Part shown: piece after piece, positions 41,829 through 51,004 of the stretch
Numbering within the stretch: the first letter of the stretch is position 1
Layout of the letters: every line of letters starts with the position of its first letter
Assembly (NCBI RefSeq): GCF_002251435.1
Contig: NZ_NPJI01000090.1
Coordinates: forward strand, 152,263-216,262
DNA from: Prevotella sp. P2-180
GTDB taxonomy: Bacteria; Bacteroidota; Bacteroidia; Bacteroidales; Bacteroidaceae
Reading direction: 5' to 3'
Length of the DNA stretch: 64,000 nt
Translations under genes and position numbers: made by a program
The notes under the pieces: generated by a model
What the model saw: the letters and a program-made list of their open reading frames with translations, nothing else
What the model was told of the DNA's origin: nothing
Database searches by the model: none

Positions 41829-44129
41829 ATGAAGAAAACAATATTTGTCATATGTCTGTTAGGGACGTTTGCCGCTTACGTGCATGCCCAGAGTAAAGTA
41901 AAGTGTTTTGATTTCGGTTGGAAATTCACAAATCAGGAAATAACAGACGGACAATCAGTTTCGCTTGACGACTCCAAGTGGAAAAGTATCGACCTACCAC
42001 ATGATTGGGACATCAGTCACAGTCCAGTAGCCAATGCCCCAACTGGCAAAGGAGGAGGATATTTTCCCGCAGGAAAAGGATGGTATCGAAAGCATGTGAA
42101 GGATTCGGAACTAAATGTGAATGAAGGTGAAACCATGTGGCTTCACTTTGAGGGAGTATATCAGGATTGCAAGGTGTATGTCAACGGCAGACAGGCGGGC
42201 AATCACTTCTATGGATATACCCCATTCAAGGTAAATATCACTCCGTATATCTGCAAGGGGATGAATACTATTGCAGTAATGGTGGATAATTCACGTCAAC
42301 CAAACTGCCGGTGGTATAGCGGTTCGGGAATATATCGCCACGTATGGCTTGAGACATACGACAAGAACAAGATGGACGATCCACAGAAGCTTTTTATACG
42401 CACAGAGAGGATTTTTGGCATTTCAGCCGACGGAACACATGCCGACTCAGCAGCAGTGCGAGTTACTTATGACAACCAATTGGACGAGACACGCATGCTA
42501 CGCAATGTAGAGCTATGGTCGCCCGACAGTCCCAAGCTATATGACATCAAGGTAGGTGAGTTGACGGTGAAGCACGGTGTGCGCACCTTCAGTTATGACG
42601 CAAAAAAAGGATTTTTGCTCAACGGCCAGCCGACACTTATCAATGGCGCATGCGTGCATCACGACAATGGAGTGTTGGGAGCTATGGCATTTGATGCTGC
42701 CGAGATACGCAAGGTTAGACTGATGAAGGAGGCTGGATTCAATCTCATACGCACATCTCACAACCCCCAGACTCGTGCCATGCTCGATGCCTGTGACAGT
42801 TTGGGCATGATGGTGGTGGATGAATCATTCGACGGATGGTATTCGGAGAAGAATCCTTATGATTACCATATATCTATCGACTCATGCTATACCGAAGACA
42901 TCACCGCCATGGTGCTTCGCGACCGCAACCATCCTTGCATCATATCATACAGCATTGGAAATGAGGTGATTGAGCGCAAGGATATTCGTGTGATTCATAC
43001 AGCCGGCAAATTCAAGAATGTCATAACATCACTCGACAACACACGTCCCGTGACCGAAGCCTTATGTGCATGGGACAGCGACTGGGAAATCTATGACCCT
43101 CATGCTGCCGTGCTCGACATCGTGGGCTACAACTATATGATGCACAAGGCAGAAAGCGACCATGAGCGTTGCCCTGAGCGTGTGATGTGGCAGACAGAAA
43201 GCTATCCTCGCGATGCTTTTGCCAACTGGAAGCACACCGTTGAGCGTCCATATATCATAGGCGATATGGTATGGACGGGCCTTGACTATTTAGGGGAGTC
43301 TGCCATAGGCCTTTGGCATTACGAGAATGAACCCAGGGATGAACATTGGCAAGCGGAGCATTTCCCTTATCATGGTGCATATTGTGGTGATGTAGATCTG
43401 ACTGGATGGCGCAAACCGATTTCTCATTATCGTGACATGTTGTGGAACGTGGAAGAAGGTGCTGCTGATGTCTATCTGGCTGTTCGTGAACCAGATTACT
43501 ATGTTAATGGACATGTGACGGAAACGATGTGGTCGGTATGGCCTACATGGGAGTCGTGGAACTGGCGTGGATGGGAAGGAAAAGACATCGAAGCTGAAAT
43601 CTACACCAAGGCTCCCAAAGTAAGACTCTATCTTAATGACAAGCTCATTGCTGAAAGGGATGTAAACATTGACACTCAATACAAGGCTGTGATTAAACTG
43701 CCTTATCAGCCTGGCATCCTAAAAGCAGTGTCAGTGGATGCCAATGGTAAGGAGATGGCTGAAAGCACACTTCGCACCAGTGGAGAGCCAGCCGCCATCC
43801 GCTTGACCCCCGACCGCAAGATTATCAGTGCCAACGGTCAAGACCTTGCCTTCATCTATGTTGATGTTGTGGATAAGGACGGGAATATTGTAGCTGATGC
43901 TGACATTCCTGTCACTGTCAGTGTAAAAGGACAGGCTTCATTGCTTGCTGCGGCAAGTGCCAATCTGAAAGACCTTGAACCGAAAACTTCTCCTAATGTG
44001 ACAACATACAAGGGAAAAGCCATTATCGTTGTGCGCAGTGGAAGAAAAGCAGGAAAGGCTATCATATCAGCCACCATGCCCAAAGAAAACGGTAGTAAAA
44101 GTACATCGTTGACAATAACTTGCAAGTAA
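41829..44129 (+). CDS. Secreted glycoside hydrolase family 2 protein (beta-galactosidase-like)
   Basis: This 766-aa enzyme has a signal peptide (cleavage near YVHAQ, residue 20). A GH2 sugar-binding domain follows (FGWKFTNQE, DLPHDWDIS). Next is a very short Ig-like domain and the TIM barrel (LIRTSHNPQTRAMLDACDSL), with acid/base Glu in SYSIGNEVIE and nucleophile Glu in WQTESYPRD. A DUF4982-type domain and a C-terminal invasin/Big-like domain complete it. The Ig-like domain between the sugar-binding domain and the barrel seems about 50 residues shorter than usual. The start is the ATG at 41829. The exact substrate is not predictable. Confidence 0.87.
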   Translation: MKKTIFVICLLGTFAAYVHAQSKVKCFDFGWKFTNQEITDGQSVSLDDSKWKSIDLPHDWDISHSPVANAPTGKGGGYFPAGKGWYRKHVKDSELNVNEGETMWLHFEGVYQDCKVYVNGRQAGNHFYGYTPFKVNITPYICKGMNTIAVMVDNSRQPNCRWYSGSGIYRHVWLETYDKNKMDDPQKLFIRTERIFGISADGTHADSAAVRVTYDNQLDETRMLRNVELWSPDSPKLYDIKVGELTVKHGVRTFSYDAKKGFLLNGQPTLINGACVHHDNGVLGAMAFDAAEIRKVRLMKEAGFNLIRTSHNPQTRAMLDACDSLGMMVVDESFDGWYSEKNPYDYHISIDSCYTEDITAMVLRDRNHPCIISYSIGNEVIERKDIRVIHTAGKFKNVITSLDNTRPVTEALCAWDSDWEIYDPHAAVLDIVGYNYMMHKAESDHERCPERVMWQTESYPRDAFANWKHTVERPYIIGDMVWTGLDYLGESAIGLWHYENEPRDEHWQAEHFPYHGAYCGDVDLTGWRKPISHYRDMLWNVEEGAADVYLAVREPDYYVNGHVTETMWSVWPTWESWNWRGWEGKDIEAEIYTKAPKVRLYLNDKLIAERDVNIDTQYKAVIKLPYQPGILKAVSVDANGKEMAESTLRTSGEPAAIRLTPDRKIISANGQDLAFIYVDVVDKDGNIVADADIPVTVSVKGQASLLAAASANLKDLEPKTSPNVTTYKGKAIIVVRSGRKAGKAIISATMPKENGSKSTSLTITCK

Positions 44130-44232
44130 CCAAATCGCCTGACTTGTAGATACGTTTAATAATCAATGGTTTAACCTTGAAAGATGTCGAGTGTAGAGTT
44201 GTAGCGACATCCCTATTGCCTCAACCATCTCA

Positions 44233-45084
44233 TCATATCTTCACATGAATGAATTCGGTGTTGCTTGGTTCTATGTCTATGTTGCCATTGTCTGTCGGGT
44301 TGACAGGTTGTGCCGACTGGGCGTCGACAGTGCGCGAAATGGTGGTGCCTTTCTGATGTTTCAGCATGTCGTCGGTAGGGTCTATTGTGAGGTATGTTGC
44401 AATGTTGTCTTTGTTCAGTAGTCTTAGTCTGATTGTTGCAGTTGGTTGTTTTCCGAGGGGAAGTCCAAAGGTATTGAAATGACCGGTTATGTGCTTGTCG
44501 TTGGTGTATTCTACGTGGAAATACATTGCGGCTGTGCTGTCTGATCGTGTTCCGCTTATGATGTCTACCGACCGCGCCACTCCTTCTATCGACGCTTCTG
44601 TGCAGTCTTTTATGTTGTTGTTGTCGTTGAGGCTTATGTCGATATTGTATGTAAACACCAAAGGTTTCACTTCTGCCGTTTCTACCTCGTTTCCTTTGGT
44701 CACCAGTAGGGTGGAGTAGAGCTTGTCGGGCATGTATACGATGGGATGTCGTCCGATATAAGCCTGTTCGTTGAGCCTGTCTGTTGTGGCTGTTGCCATG
44801 ACGTTGTTTTCTGTGTAGTATACTTTTGTGGTTTTAGTGTCGTTGTATATCAATATTGTAGTGTATGTATCGTATATTTCAACCCTCTGGTCTTCAGTTG
44901 TATAGCTTGTGTCGAGATATCCGTTTTCGTCAAATAAGTCAAAATGCCATCCCTTTGGTATGTTTTCGTCGTTACATACCACAGAGACGGCAATAGTTTT
45001 AGTGCTTTCGTTTTCTGGGTCGATATAGTTGCATGACGTGAATAGAAGAGACACGACTATTGCAATGACGAAAGCTTTGTTCAT
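44233..45084 (-). CDS. DUF5119-type lipoprotein
   Basis: This 283-aa protein has a lipoprotein signal with lipobox FTSC (Cys18) and beta-rich sequence (VSVVCNDENIPKGWHFDLFD, LVFTYNIDISLNDN, SIEGVARSVDIISG) of the kind annotated DUF5119 in Bacteroides and Prevotella. Related proteins are often associated with fimbrial (FimB-like) loci, but no other fimbrial gene is seen here. It starts 14 bp after the stop of the DUF3108 gene and is probably in the same operon. The 103-bp convergent spacer to its left has a weak 7-bp hairpin (44183-44211). Confidence 0.62.
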   Translation of the reverse strand: MNKAFVIAIVVSLLFTSCNYIDPENESTKTIAVSVVCNDENIPKGWHFDLFDENGYLDTSYTTEDQRVEIYDTYTTILIYNDTKTTKVYYTENNVMATATTDRLNEQAYIGRHPIVYMPDKLYSTLLVTKGNEVETAEVKPLVFTYNIDISLNDNNNIKDCTEASIEGVARSVDIISGTRSDSTAAMYFHVEYTNDKHITGHFNTFGLPLGKQPTATIRLRLLNKDNIATYLTIDPTDDMLKHQKGTTISRTVDAQSAQPVNPTDNGNIDIEPSNTEFIHVKI

Positions 45085-45098
45085 ATATGTCCGTTGTC

Positions 45099-45917
45099 TT
45101 ATTTGACAATCGACGTCATTTTGTTTCTCACTCCCTTGTATCCTTTCAGGAAGGCCTTTGCCGAGCCGAAGCTTAGGAACATGTCGAGTCTCACCGGTAT
45201 GTGGTTGGCATCGTCGGTGACGTAGAATCTTATTAGTTCGTGGTTTTTACCGTCTTCCCTTTCGATGAACGAGAATACGAGACATCTGAACTTCTGTTTC
45301 GACTCTTCCATTTCGAATGTTTCCTTTCCCTGATATTTCAGCCAGGAGTTTGACAATCGCTTGGCGTCGCTGATGGGCATTGGGATGTTTTCTCCTACCT
45401 TCATCTTCGAGGCGTCGAAGTTTCTGGCCCTTAGGAAGATGCTCATCATGTCGTAGATGCAGTCTTTGTATTTCGACTCTTTCCATACGTGCTCGCCGCT
45501 GTTTTCTATTCTGTGCTGCTTCAGGTGGCATGTGTTTTTCGGGTAGCTGTACCATATTTCGTCAACATAGTATCTGTCGCCTTCCCTTGCTCCCTTTCTG
45601 AAGTAGAGTGGGGCGAGGTCTTGCGTGGTGTAAGAGAGCAGAGTGTCTCTGAGGGTGAACACCTTGTCGAGCTTGCTGTTGCTGCGTGTGGTGAGGCTGC
45701 TTCTCCATGCAGTCTGTCCCTTGTAGCGTGACTGCACTGTGCTCATAGATGCCGATCCCACCTTCACCCATACGAATTTCCAGTTGAAGTACAGGTCGTA
45801 TGACAGGTATTCACCCGACTTGAAAGCCTTGTTCTCTATGCCGCATTGTGCGTTTGCCGTCATTGCAGCCGTTGCCAGTACCATAGCCAGCAGTATTTTT
45901 CTAAAGAAGTGTGCCAT
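45099..45917 (-). CDS. Secreted DUF3108 domain-containing protein
   Basis: This 272-aa protein has a signal peptide ending TANAQ (about residue 24) and matches DUF3108: FKSGEYLSYDLYFNWKFVWV, then SSLTTRSNSKLDKVFTLRDT, IRFYVTDDANHIPVRLDMFL. DUF3108 proteins are periplasmic or outer-membrane beta proteins of unknown function, always encoded among envelope genes. It lies 4 bp after the stop of the Ig-like lipoprotein gene. Confidence 0.82.
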   Translation of the reverse strand: MAHFFRKILLAMVLATAAMTANAQCGIENKAFKSGEYLSYDLYFNWKFVWVKVGSASMSTVQSRYKGQTAWRSSLTTRSNSKLDKVFTLRDTLLSYTTQDLAPLYFRKGAREGDRYYVDEIWYSYPKNTCHLKQHRIENSGEHVWKESKYKDCIYDMMSIFLRARNFDASKMKVGENIPMPISDAKRLSNSWLKYQGKETFEMEESKQKFRCLVFSFIEREDGKNHELIRFYVTDDANHIPVRLDMFLSFGSAKAFLKGYKGVRNKMTSIVK

Positions 45918-45921
45918 GTCG

Positions 45922-47877
45922 TTATAATTTATGTTTGTTCAACACCTTTTTGTAGTCAATGCCCAACTTGTTAGCCCTTTCCGCATTTCTGTTTTGCAGT
46001 TTCTTTTCCTTTTCCGACTTTTGCTTCTTTATGGCGTCGGGCTTTTGTCTTGTCAATGGAGTGGCGTTGACGTCCCATCCGATGGTGATGTCCCATTTTT
46101 CTTTTGTCTCCACCACTTTTGGGTAATAGTACATCTCTTCGGGCTGCAGGTCGGCATAGTAGTCGCCGGTGTCCCATATTCCGTTGCCGTTTCTGTCAAC
46201 AAACGCCCTAAGGTATAGTTTCTCTGCCTTGAGATAGTAGAATTCCGCCGCCCCGTCGACGACTACGGCTTCTTTCTTCACCGCGTCGCTTGAGCTGAGC
46301 AGTTGCACTATTACAGTCGCGCTGTCGGCATTTAAGCCGCTCACGTTGACAATCAGCGATCCGAACTCGTCGTTGGAGCTCACCTTTATACCTTCCTTTC
46401 TTGGAGCCGAAGCCAGTCCGTAGATGTCGATGAAGGCAGCGGAGTCGAGTTCGAGGCTATATTCCACGTCAGGTCTCCATTCAGCCCTGAGCATATATTT
46501 CCTGATGTTTCCCTCAATCTGTTGCCATTCAAACCTTGCGTTATACCAAAGAGTGTCGATTTTTGAGTAGAGATGAATCTTTGCCGTGTCGCATGTTGCC
46601 AATGGTGTAGGCATGGTGAAGAAGACATTTTGCTCAGGTGTGATTTTTCCGTTGCCTGTAATTTGCAGTTCAAGCGGTTTAGGTGCCATGATGGAGTCGT
46701 AGCTTTCACCCCTTTTCTTCTTTTTGTCCTGCTCTTTCTGCCATTTCTCTATGTCTTTCATCTTTTGTTTCATTCGTTTCTCATACGACATTTTGGGTAT
46801 CATCTCCAGCGTGTCGGTCTGCATCACGAGTGTTCCTGTAGAGTCTGTCATGAGGTATTTCGCTTCTATCGTGAGCGAGTCGCAGTTTACTAATGTCGTG
46901 TCTTTTATCCAGTAGGTCACGGTGTCTTTTTTCAGTGTTGACTCTACCACGAAGGCGCTGTCGGAGTTGAAGTTAAGACCTTTTATCTTTGGCAGCGAGT
47001 CGTTGCCGTAGCTGAAGAAGAAGTTCAGCCGGTCGGGTTCGCTTCTGTCGCTTTTCACGAGATACCGGTCTGTTTGTTTCACGGCGAAAGCCCTCAGCAC
47101 AATGTTGTCGGGATAGAAGTGAGTGTAATTTACGCGTGCGATGGAGTCGATGCGCAATGTGTCTCGCCACACGGTGTCTTGTCTTACGTCAGGTTTGGCG
47201 TAAGGTTCGAAGGTTTCGTGGTTGAATGCTATCATCTCGCTTTTCTGGCTGTAGATATAGTCGCCGTCGGCATCCTGTAGTGCGTATACCCTGTAAGTGC
47301 CCGGTGCGACACCTTTTATCACGAATCGTCCGCGGCTGTCGGTGCGCGACACCCTTATGAAAGGTTTACGTGCGAACACCGTGTCGGAGAGGTCGTCGTA
47401 GAGTCCCACGAGAATGCCTTTCACGGGTTCGAGGTTGCTGGCGTCGAGCACGTTGCCCGAAACCTCAAATGTGTCTATCCTTTCGCCTGTGGAGAAGCTG
47501 TAGGTATAGTTGCCCATGGGGTTTCCCTCGTTGTTGTCGCTTATGGCGTCGGAGAAGTCGATGGTATATGTGGTGTTGTCCTTCAGTGAGTCATTCAGTT
47601 CCACGATAATGTTCTTTCCCGAGCTTTTGATGTCAGCAGGTTCTATCTGTGGTGGCGACACGACCACCTTATTGCTGGCATCCTCCAGTTTTATGAATTC
47701 GTCGAAAGTGATAGTCACTTTCTTCGACTTAACTTTTGTTCCCTTTTCTACCGGATTGGTCGATACCACACGTGGCGGAGTGTCGTCAAACCATCCACCG
47801 TCAGGCTGTCCCATTCTTGCACACGACACAATCATTGTCAGCAAAAGGGTAACAAAAAACCATTTCTCTTTCTTCAT
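45922..47877 (-). CDS. Lipoprotein with N-terminal SbsA-type Ig-like domain
   Basis: This 651-aa lipoprotein (lipobox IVSC, Cys19) begins its mature part with MGQPDGGWFDDTPPRVVSTN, the usual start of the Bacteroidota 'Ig-like domain-containing protein' family. An SbsA_Ig domain follows (about residues 30-130, VTITFDEFIKLEDASNKVVV), then a carboxypeptidase-regulatory-like repeat (VSGNVLDASNLEPVKGILVG). Long beta regions, a charged Lys/Glu/Gln-rich stretch (about 385-400) and a basic tail (KKQKSEKEKKLQNRNAERAN) complete it. Function is unknown, probably envelope-associated. It is first in the run with DUF3108 and DUF5119 genes. Confidence 0.8.
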   Translation of the reverse strand: MKKEKWFFVTLLLTMIVSCARMGQPDGGWFDDTPPRVVSTNPVEKGTKVKSKKVTITFDEFIKLEDASNKVVVSPPQIEPADIKSSGKNIIVELNDSLKDNTTYTIDFSDAISDNNEGNPMGNYTYSFSTGERIDTFEVSGNVLDASNLEPVKGILVGLYDDLSDTVFARKPFIRVSRTDSRGRFVIKGVAPGTYRVYALQDADGDYIYSQKSEMIAFNHETFEPYAKPDVRQDTVWRDTLRIDSIARVNYTHFYPDNIVLRAFAVKQTDRYLVKSDRSEPDRLNFFFSYGNDSLPKIKGLNFNSDSAFVVESTLKKDTVTYWIKDTTLVNCDSLTIEAKYLMTDSTGTLVMQTDTLEMIPKMSYEKRMKQKMKDIEKWQKEQDKKKKRGESYDSIMAPKPLELQITGNGKITPEQNVFFTMPTPLATCDTAKIHLYSKIDTLWYNARFEWQQIEGNIRKYMLRAEWRPDVEYSLELDSAAFIDIYGLASAPRKEGIKVSSNDEFGSLIVNVSGLNADSATVIVQLLSSSDAVKKEAVVVDGAAEFYYLKAEKLYLRAFVDRNGNGIWDTGDYYADLQPEEMYYYPKVVETKEKWDITIGWDVNATPLTRQKPDAIKKQKSEKEKKLQNRNAERANKLGIDYKKVLNKHKL

Positions 47878-47885
47878 TCCACCCT

Positions 47886-47940
47886 CTTTAATCTTTTAAT
47901 CTTTTAATTCTTTAATCTTTTAATTTTTTAATTTTTTAAT
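47886..47940. repeat. Low-complexity TTTAATCTT repeats in spacer
   Basis: The spacer between the GH3-family gene and the Ig-like lipoprotein gene consists of repeated TTTAATCTTT and TTTTAATTTT words. On the coding (minus) strand it is A-rich and precedes the lipoprotein start by about 10 bp. Confidence 0.8.
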
Positions 47941-49450
47941 TTTCCTTGTTCATTCCCAGCAGCTGGTCGATGATGTCCCGGCTGTTGCTCAGTCGTGGCA
48001 CCTTGTGCTGTCCGCCCAGTTTGCCTTTCATTTTCAGCCAGTCGTTGAAGAGGTTGTGTCGAGCTACTACTATTTCCAGGGGCTGTAGAGTGATGTCCTT
48101 ATGTCGTTTAGCCTCGTAGTCGCTGTTTATCTCCTGCATATTTTTGTCGAAGAGGTCGGCAAAGCGGCTGAGGTCTTCCGGTTCCTTTGAGAATTCTATC
48201 AACCACTGGTGGCGGCATTTTCCCTTGGAGTCCATAAACACCGGCGCTGCAGTATATTCCAGCACCTGAGCTCCAGTCATCCGGCAAGCGTAAGCCAGAC
48301 CTTTTTCCGCGTTGTCAACAATGAGTTCCTCGCCGAAAGCGTTGATAAAATGCTTTGTGCGTCCGGTGATTACAAATTTGTAAGGGTTTGTAGACGTGAA
48401 TTTCACTGTGTCGCCTATGACATATCTCCATAGTCCGCACGAGGTGGATATGAGCATGGCATAGTTGCGTCCGGTCTCCACTCCCCAGAGAGGCACCACG
48501 GTAGGCTTTTCGCTTCCGAACTCGTCCATAGGTATGAACTCGTAGAACACGTCGTAGTCGAGCATCAGCAGCATAGACTTGTCGGCAGGGTCGTCCTGCA
48601 GTCCGAAGAAACCCTCGCTGGCATTGTATGTTTCCATATAGTGCATGTCGGGCTTGGTGATGAGTTGCTCGTATTGTTTTCTATAAGGAGTAAACGCCAC
48701 TCCACCGTGGAAGAACACCTCGATGTTTGGCCACACCTCCTCCAAATGACTTTTTCCCGAGAGTTCCATCACTCGGCTCAACACCGACAGCATCCAAGAA
48801 GGCACACCGCTGAGGTTGGTCACGTTTTTCTTCAGTGTCTCATGAGCGATCCTGTCACGTTTCACCTCAAAGTCAGATAGCAGGGCAGTCTGTTTCTTAG
48901 GCACCCTTACCAAGTTAGCCAGAGGGTTGATGTTCTCTATGAGGATGGCGCTGAGGTCACCCACGAGGCTTCCGTGGATGTTATAGTTAGGAGAATGGCT
49001 ACCGCCGAGTATCAGGGCACGTCCGTCGAAGAGTCTGCTCTTGGGGTAGTTGCGCAGGTAGAAAGCCACAGCGTCGGTACCTCCGTTATAGTGAATGTTG
49101 TGCAGTCCGTCCTCGCTCACAGGAATAAACTTGCTTTTGTCGTTGGTGGTGCCCGACGACTTTGCATACCATTTCACCTTTCCCGGCCACAGTATGTCAC
49201 GTTCACCATGCCTCATTCGGTCGATGTCGCCCTTGAGTTCCTCATAGGTGTTGACAGGCACGTTATGAGAGAAATCCTCATATCCCTTGGCAGTAGAAAA
49301 AGCATGGTTACGGCCATATTCAGTGTCAGAGCCACGCTTGATGAGGCTTTTCAGCACGTCGCGCTGCAGTTGCTCGCCTTGGGTGTAATGCCTTTCAAGT
49401 TCCACTTGACGAGGCACGAATACTTTTCTTATAAATTGAGTTAAGCTCAT
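47936..49450 (-). CDS. GH3 auxin-responsive promoter family protein
   Basis: This 504-aa protein matches the GH3 family of acyl-adenylating enzymes (ANL-like fold), which in plants conjugate amino acids to hormones. Bacterial members are common in Bacteroidota with unknown substrates. Visible motifs are the P-loop-like KSSGTTNDKSKFIPVS (about residues 94-109), MHYMETYNASEGFFGLQD (about 270) and GRTKHFINAFGEELIVDNAE (about 375). A -7 box TAATTTTG is at 49478-49471. It is divergent from the DUF389 gene. Confidence 0.87.
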   Translation of the reverse strand: MSLTQFIRKVFVPRQVELERHYTQGEQLQRDVLKSLIKRGSDTEYGRNHAFSTAKGYEDFSHNVPVNTYEELKGDIDRMRHGERDILWPGKVKWYAKSSGTTNDKSKFIPVSEDGLHNIHYNGGTDAVAFYLRNYPKSRLFDGRALILGGSHSPNYNIHGSLVGDLSAILIENINPLANLVRVPKKQTALLSDFEVKRDRIAHETLKKNVTNLSGVPSWMLSVLSRVMELSGKSHLEEVWPNIEVFFHGGVAFTPYRKQYEQLITKPDMHYMETYNASEGFFGLQDDPADKSMLLMLDYDVFYEFIPMDEFGSEKPTVVPLWGVETGRNYAMLISTSCGLWRYVIGDTVKFTSTNPYKFVITGRTKHFINAFGEELIVDNAEKGLAYACRMTGAQVLEYTAAPVFMDSKGKCRHQWLIEFSKEPEDLSRFADLFDKNMQEINSDYEAKRHKDITLQPLEIVVARHNLFNDWLKMKGKLGGQHKVPRLSNSRDIIDQLLGMNKEN

Positions 49451-49577
49451 AATCTGTTACTTTGAACGTGCAAAATTAAGCGTTTCTTTTGTAAATCGTG
49501 AATAATTCACATTATTTAATGTAATCTAAGGACATGATATGAATTAAATTGCCTATTTTTGCACAAAATATTCAAAT

Positions 49578-50933
49578 ATGGGAAACAATAATATTATTAG
49601 CAAAATACGGGCTCATTTCAACATTATGCCCGACAAGGAAGACGAACAAGAGATAATCAGTCAGATTACCAGCGGCATCAGTTTCAGGGGAGCCAACCTC
49701 TGGGTGCTCATCTTTGCCATCTTCACCGCCTCGCTCGGACTGAACGTCAACTCCACGGCCGTCATCATCGGCGCAATGCTCATATCGCCTCTCATGGGGC
49801 CAATCATTGGCATGGGACTTGCCATGGGCATCAACGATCTCGACCTTCTTCGCCGTGCAGCCAAAAACTTTGGTGTAGCCACGCTCATCAGTGTGCTCAC
49901 AGCCATGGTCTACTTCCTTATCACACCGCTTGGCGAAGCCCAGTCAGAACTGCTTGCCCGCACCTCGCCCACCATCTACGACGTGCTCATAGCCACCTTT
50001 GGCGGTGCCGCCGGCATTCTTGCCCTCTGCACCAAGGGCAAGGGAAACGTCATTCCGGGCGTAGCCATAGCCACAGCCCTCATGCCTCCGCTTTGTACGG
50101 CAGGCTTCGGTCTTGCCACAGGACATTTCTTCTATTTCCTTGGCGCTTTCTACCTCTTCTTCATCAACACCGTGTTCATCAGTCTCGCCACATACGTAGG
50201 CGTTCGCCTCATGCACTTTGAACGAAAGGAGTTCAAGACGCCGGGACTGGCAAAGAAGGCGCAGAGAATGGTTATGGGCATTGCCATCGTGACCATGATA
50301 CCTGCAGCACTGATGACCGTAGGCATAGTGCGCCGCAGCATTTTCGACAACAATGTCAACCGCTTCCTAAAGGTAGAACTATCGCAAAACGGCACGCAGA
50401 TTATATCAAGCGAAGTGGACAAAAACAAATCGGTGCTGAACATTGTGGCTGTGGGACGCGAGATAAAGGACTCTACAAAGAAGGAGGCTGAAAGGCGAAT
50501 GGAGCAATACGGACTGGCACAATACTCGCTCAACATCATACAGGGAGAGCAGTCAGACAGCGTGCTCAGGCTCAACTACAGGCTTTCGCAGATAAACAAC
50601 AGCAGGGAAGACGAGAAAAAGAAAATCATGGAGATGTCGGCACAGATTACCGACCTCAACAGTCGTCTCTCCGACTACACACGTCTTGAAACCATGTCGT
50701 CTGACGTGAGCAGTGAGATGAAAGCCCTTTTCCCTCAGGTGAAGACCATCAGCCTTTCGCGTGTGGTTGAGGCCAACCGCGACACTTCCGCCACTCGTCG
50801 TTTCGTGGCAGCCATCATTTCTCTCGACGGCAGAAAGCGTATGACTCCCGAAGACACAAAGAGGCTGCACGACTGGTTGCAGACAAGGGTGAAAGCAGAC
50901 AGCCTTGCAGTCTATTCTTCTTCAACGAGATAG
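49578..50933 (+). CDS. DUF389 domain-containing membrane protein
   Basis: This 451-aa protein has an N-terminal DUF389 domain with about six TM segments (WVLIFAIFTASLGLNVNSTA, VIIGAMLISPLMGPIIGMGL, VATALMPPLCTAGFGLATG-like IATALMPPLCTAGFGLATGH). A soluble C-terminal half follows, predicted partly coiled (LSQINNSREDEKKKIMEMSA, QITDLNSRLSDYTRL). The function is unknown. A -7 box TATTTTTG at 49554-49561 precedes the ATG by 16 bp. The gene uses C-ending codons more heavily than neighbouring genes. Confidence 0.85.
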   Translation: MGNNNIISKIRAHFNIMPDKEDEQEIISQITSGISFRGANLWVLIFAIFTASLGLNVNSTAVIIGAMLISPLMGPIIGMGLAMGINDLDLLRRAAKNFGVATLISVLTAMVYFLITPLGEAQSELLARTSPTIYDVLIATFGGAAGILALCTKGKGNVIPGVAIATALMPPLCTAGFGLATGHFFYFLGAFYLFFINTVFISLATYVGVRLMHFERKEFKTPGLAKKAQRMVMGIAIVTMIPAALMTVGIVRRSIFDNNVNRFLKVELSQNGTQIISSEVDKNKSVLNIVAVGREIKDSTKKEAERRMEQYGLAQYSLNIIQGEQSDSVLRLNYRLSQINNSREDEKKKIMEMSAQITDLNSRLSDYTRLETMSSDVSSEMKALFPQVKTISLSRVVEANRDTSATRRFVAAIISLDGRKRMTPEDTKRLHDWLQTRVKADSLAVYSSSTR

Positions 50934-50946
50934 GATGGATATAAGA

Positions 50947-50983
50947 ACAAAGCCGGTCGTAAATGCATTACGACCGGCTTTGT
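50947..50983. terminator. Bidirectional terminator between DUF389 and fructokinase genes
   Basis: ACAAAGCCGGTCGTAA (50947-50962) and TTACGACCGGCTTTGT (50968-50983) form a perfect 16-bp stem with a 5-nt loop. It stands in the convergent spacer and can serve both strands. Confidence 0.85.
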
Positions 50984-51004
50984 CTATATGAGCGATTATT
51001 GTTG

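Noticed and set aside
44130..44232. Terminator between the GH2 and DUF5119 genes
   Set aside because: Only a 7-bp stem with a 15-nt loop (44183-44211) and no T tract is present; too weak to annotate.
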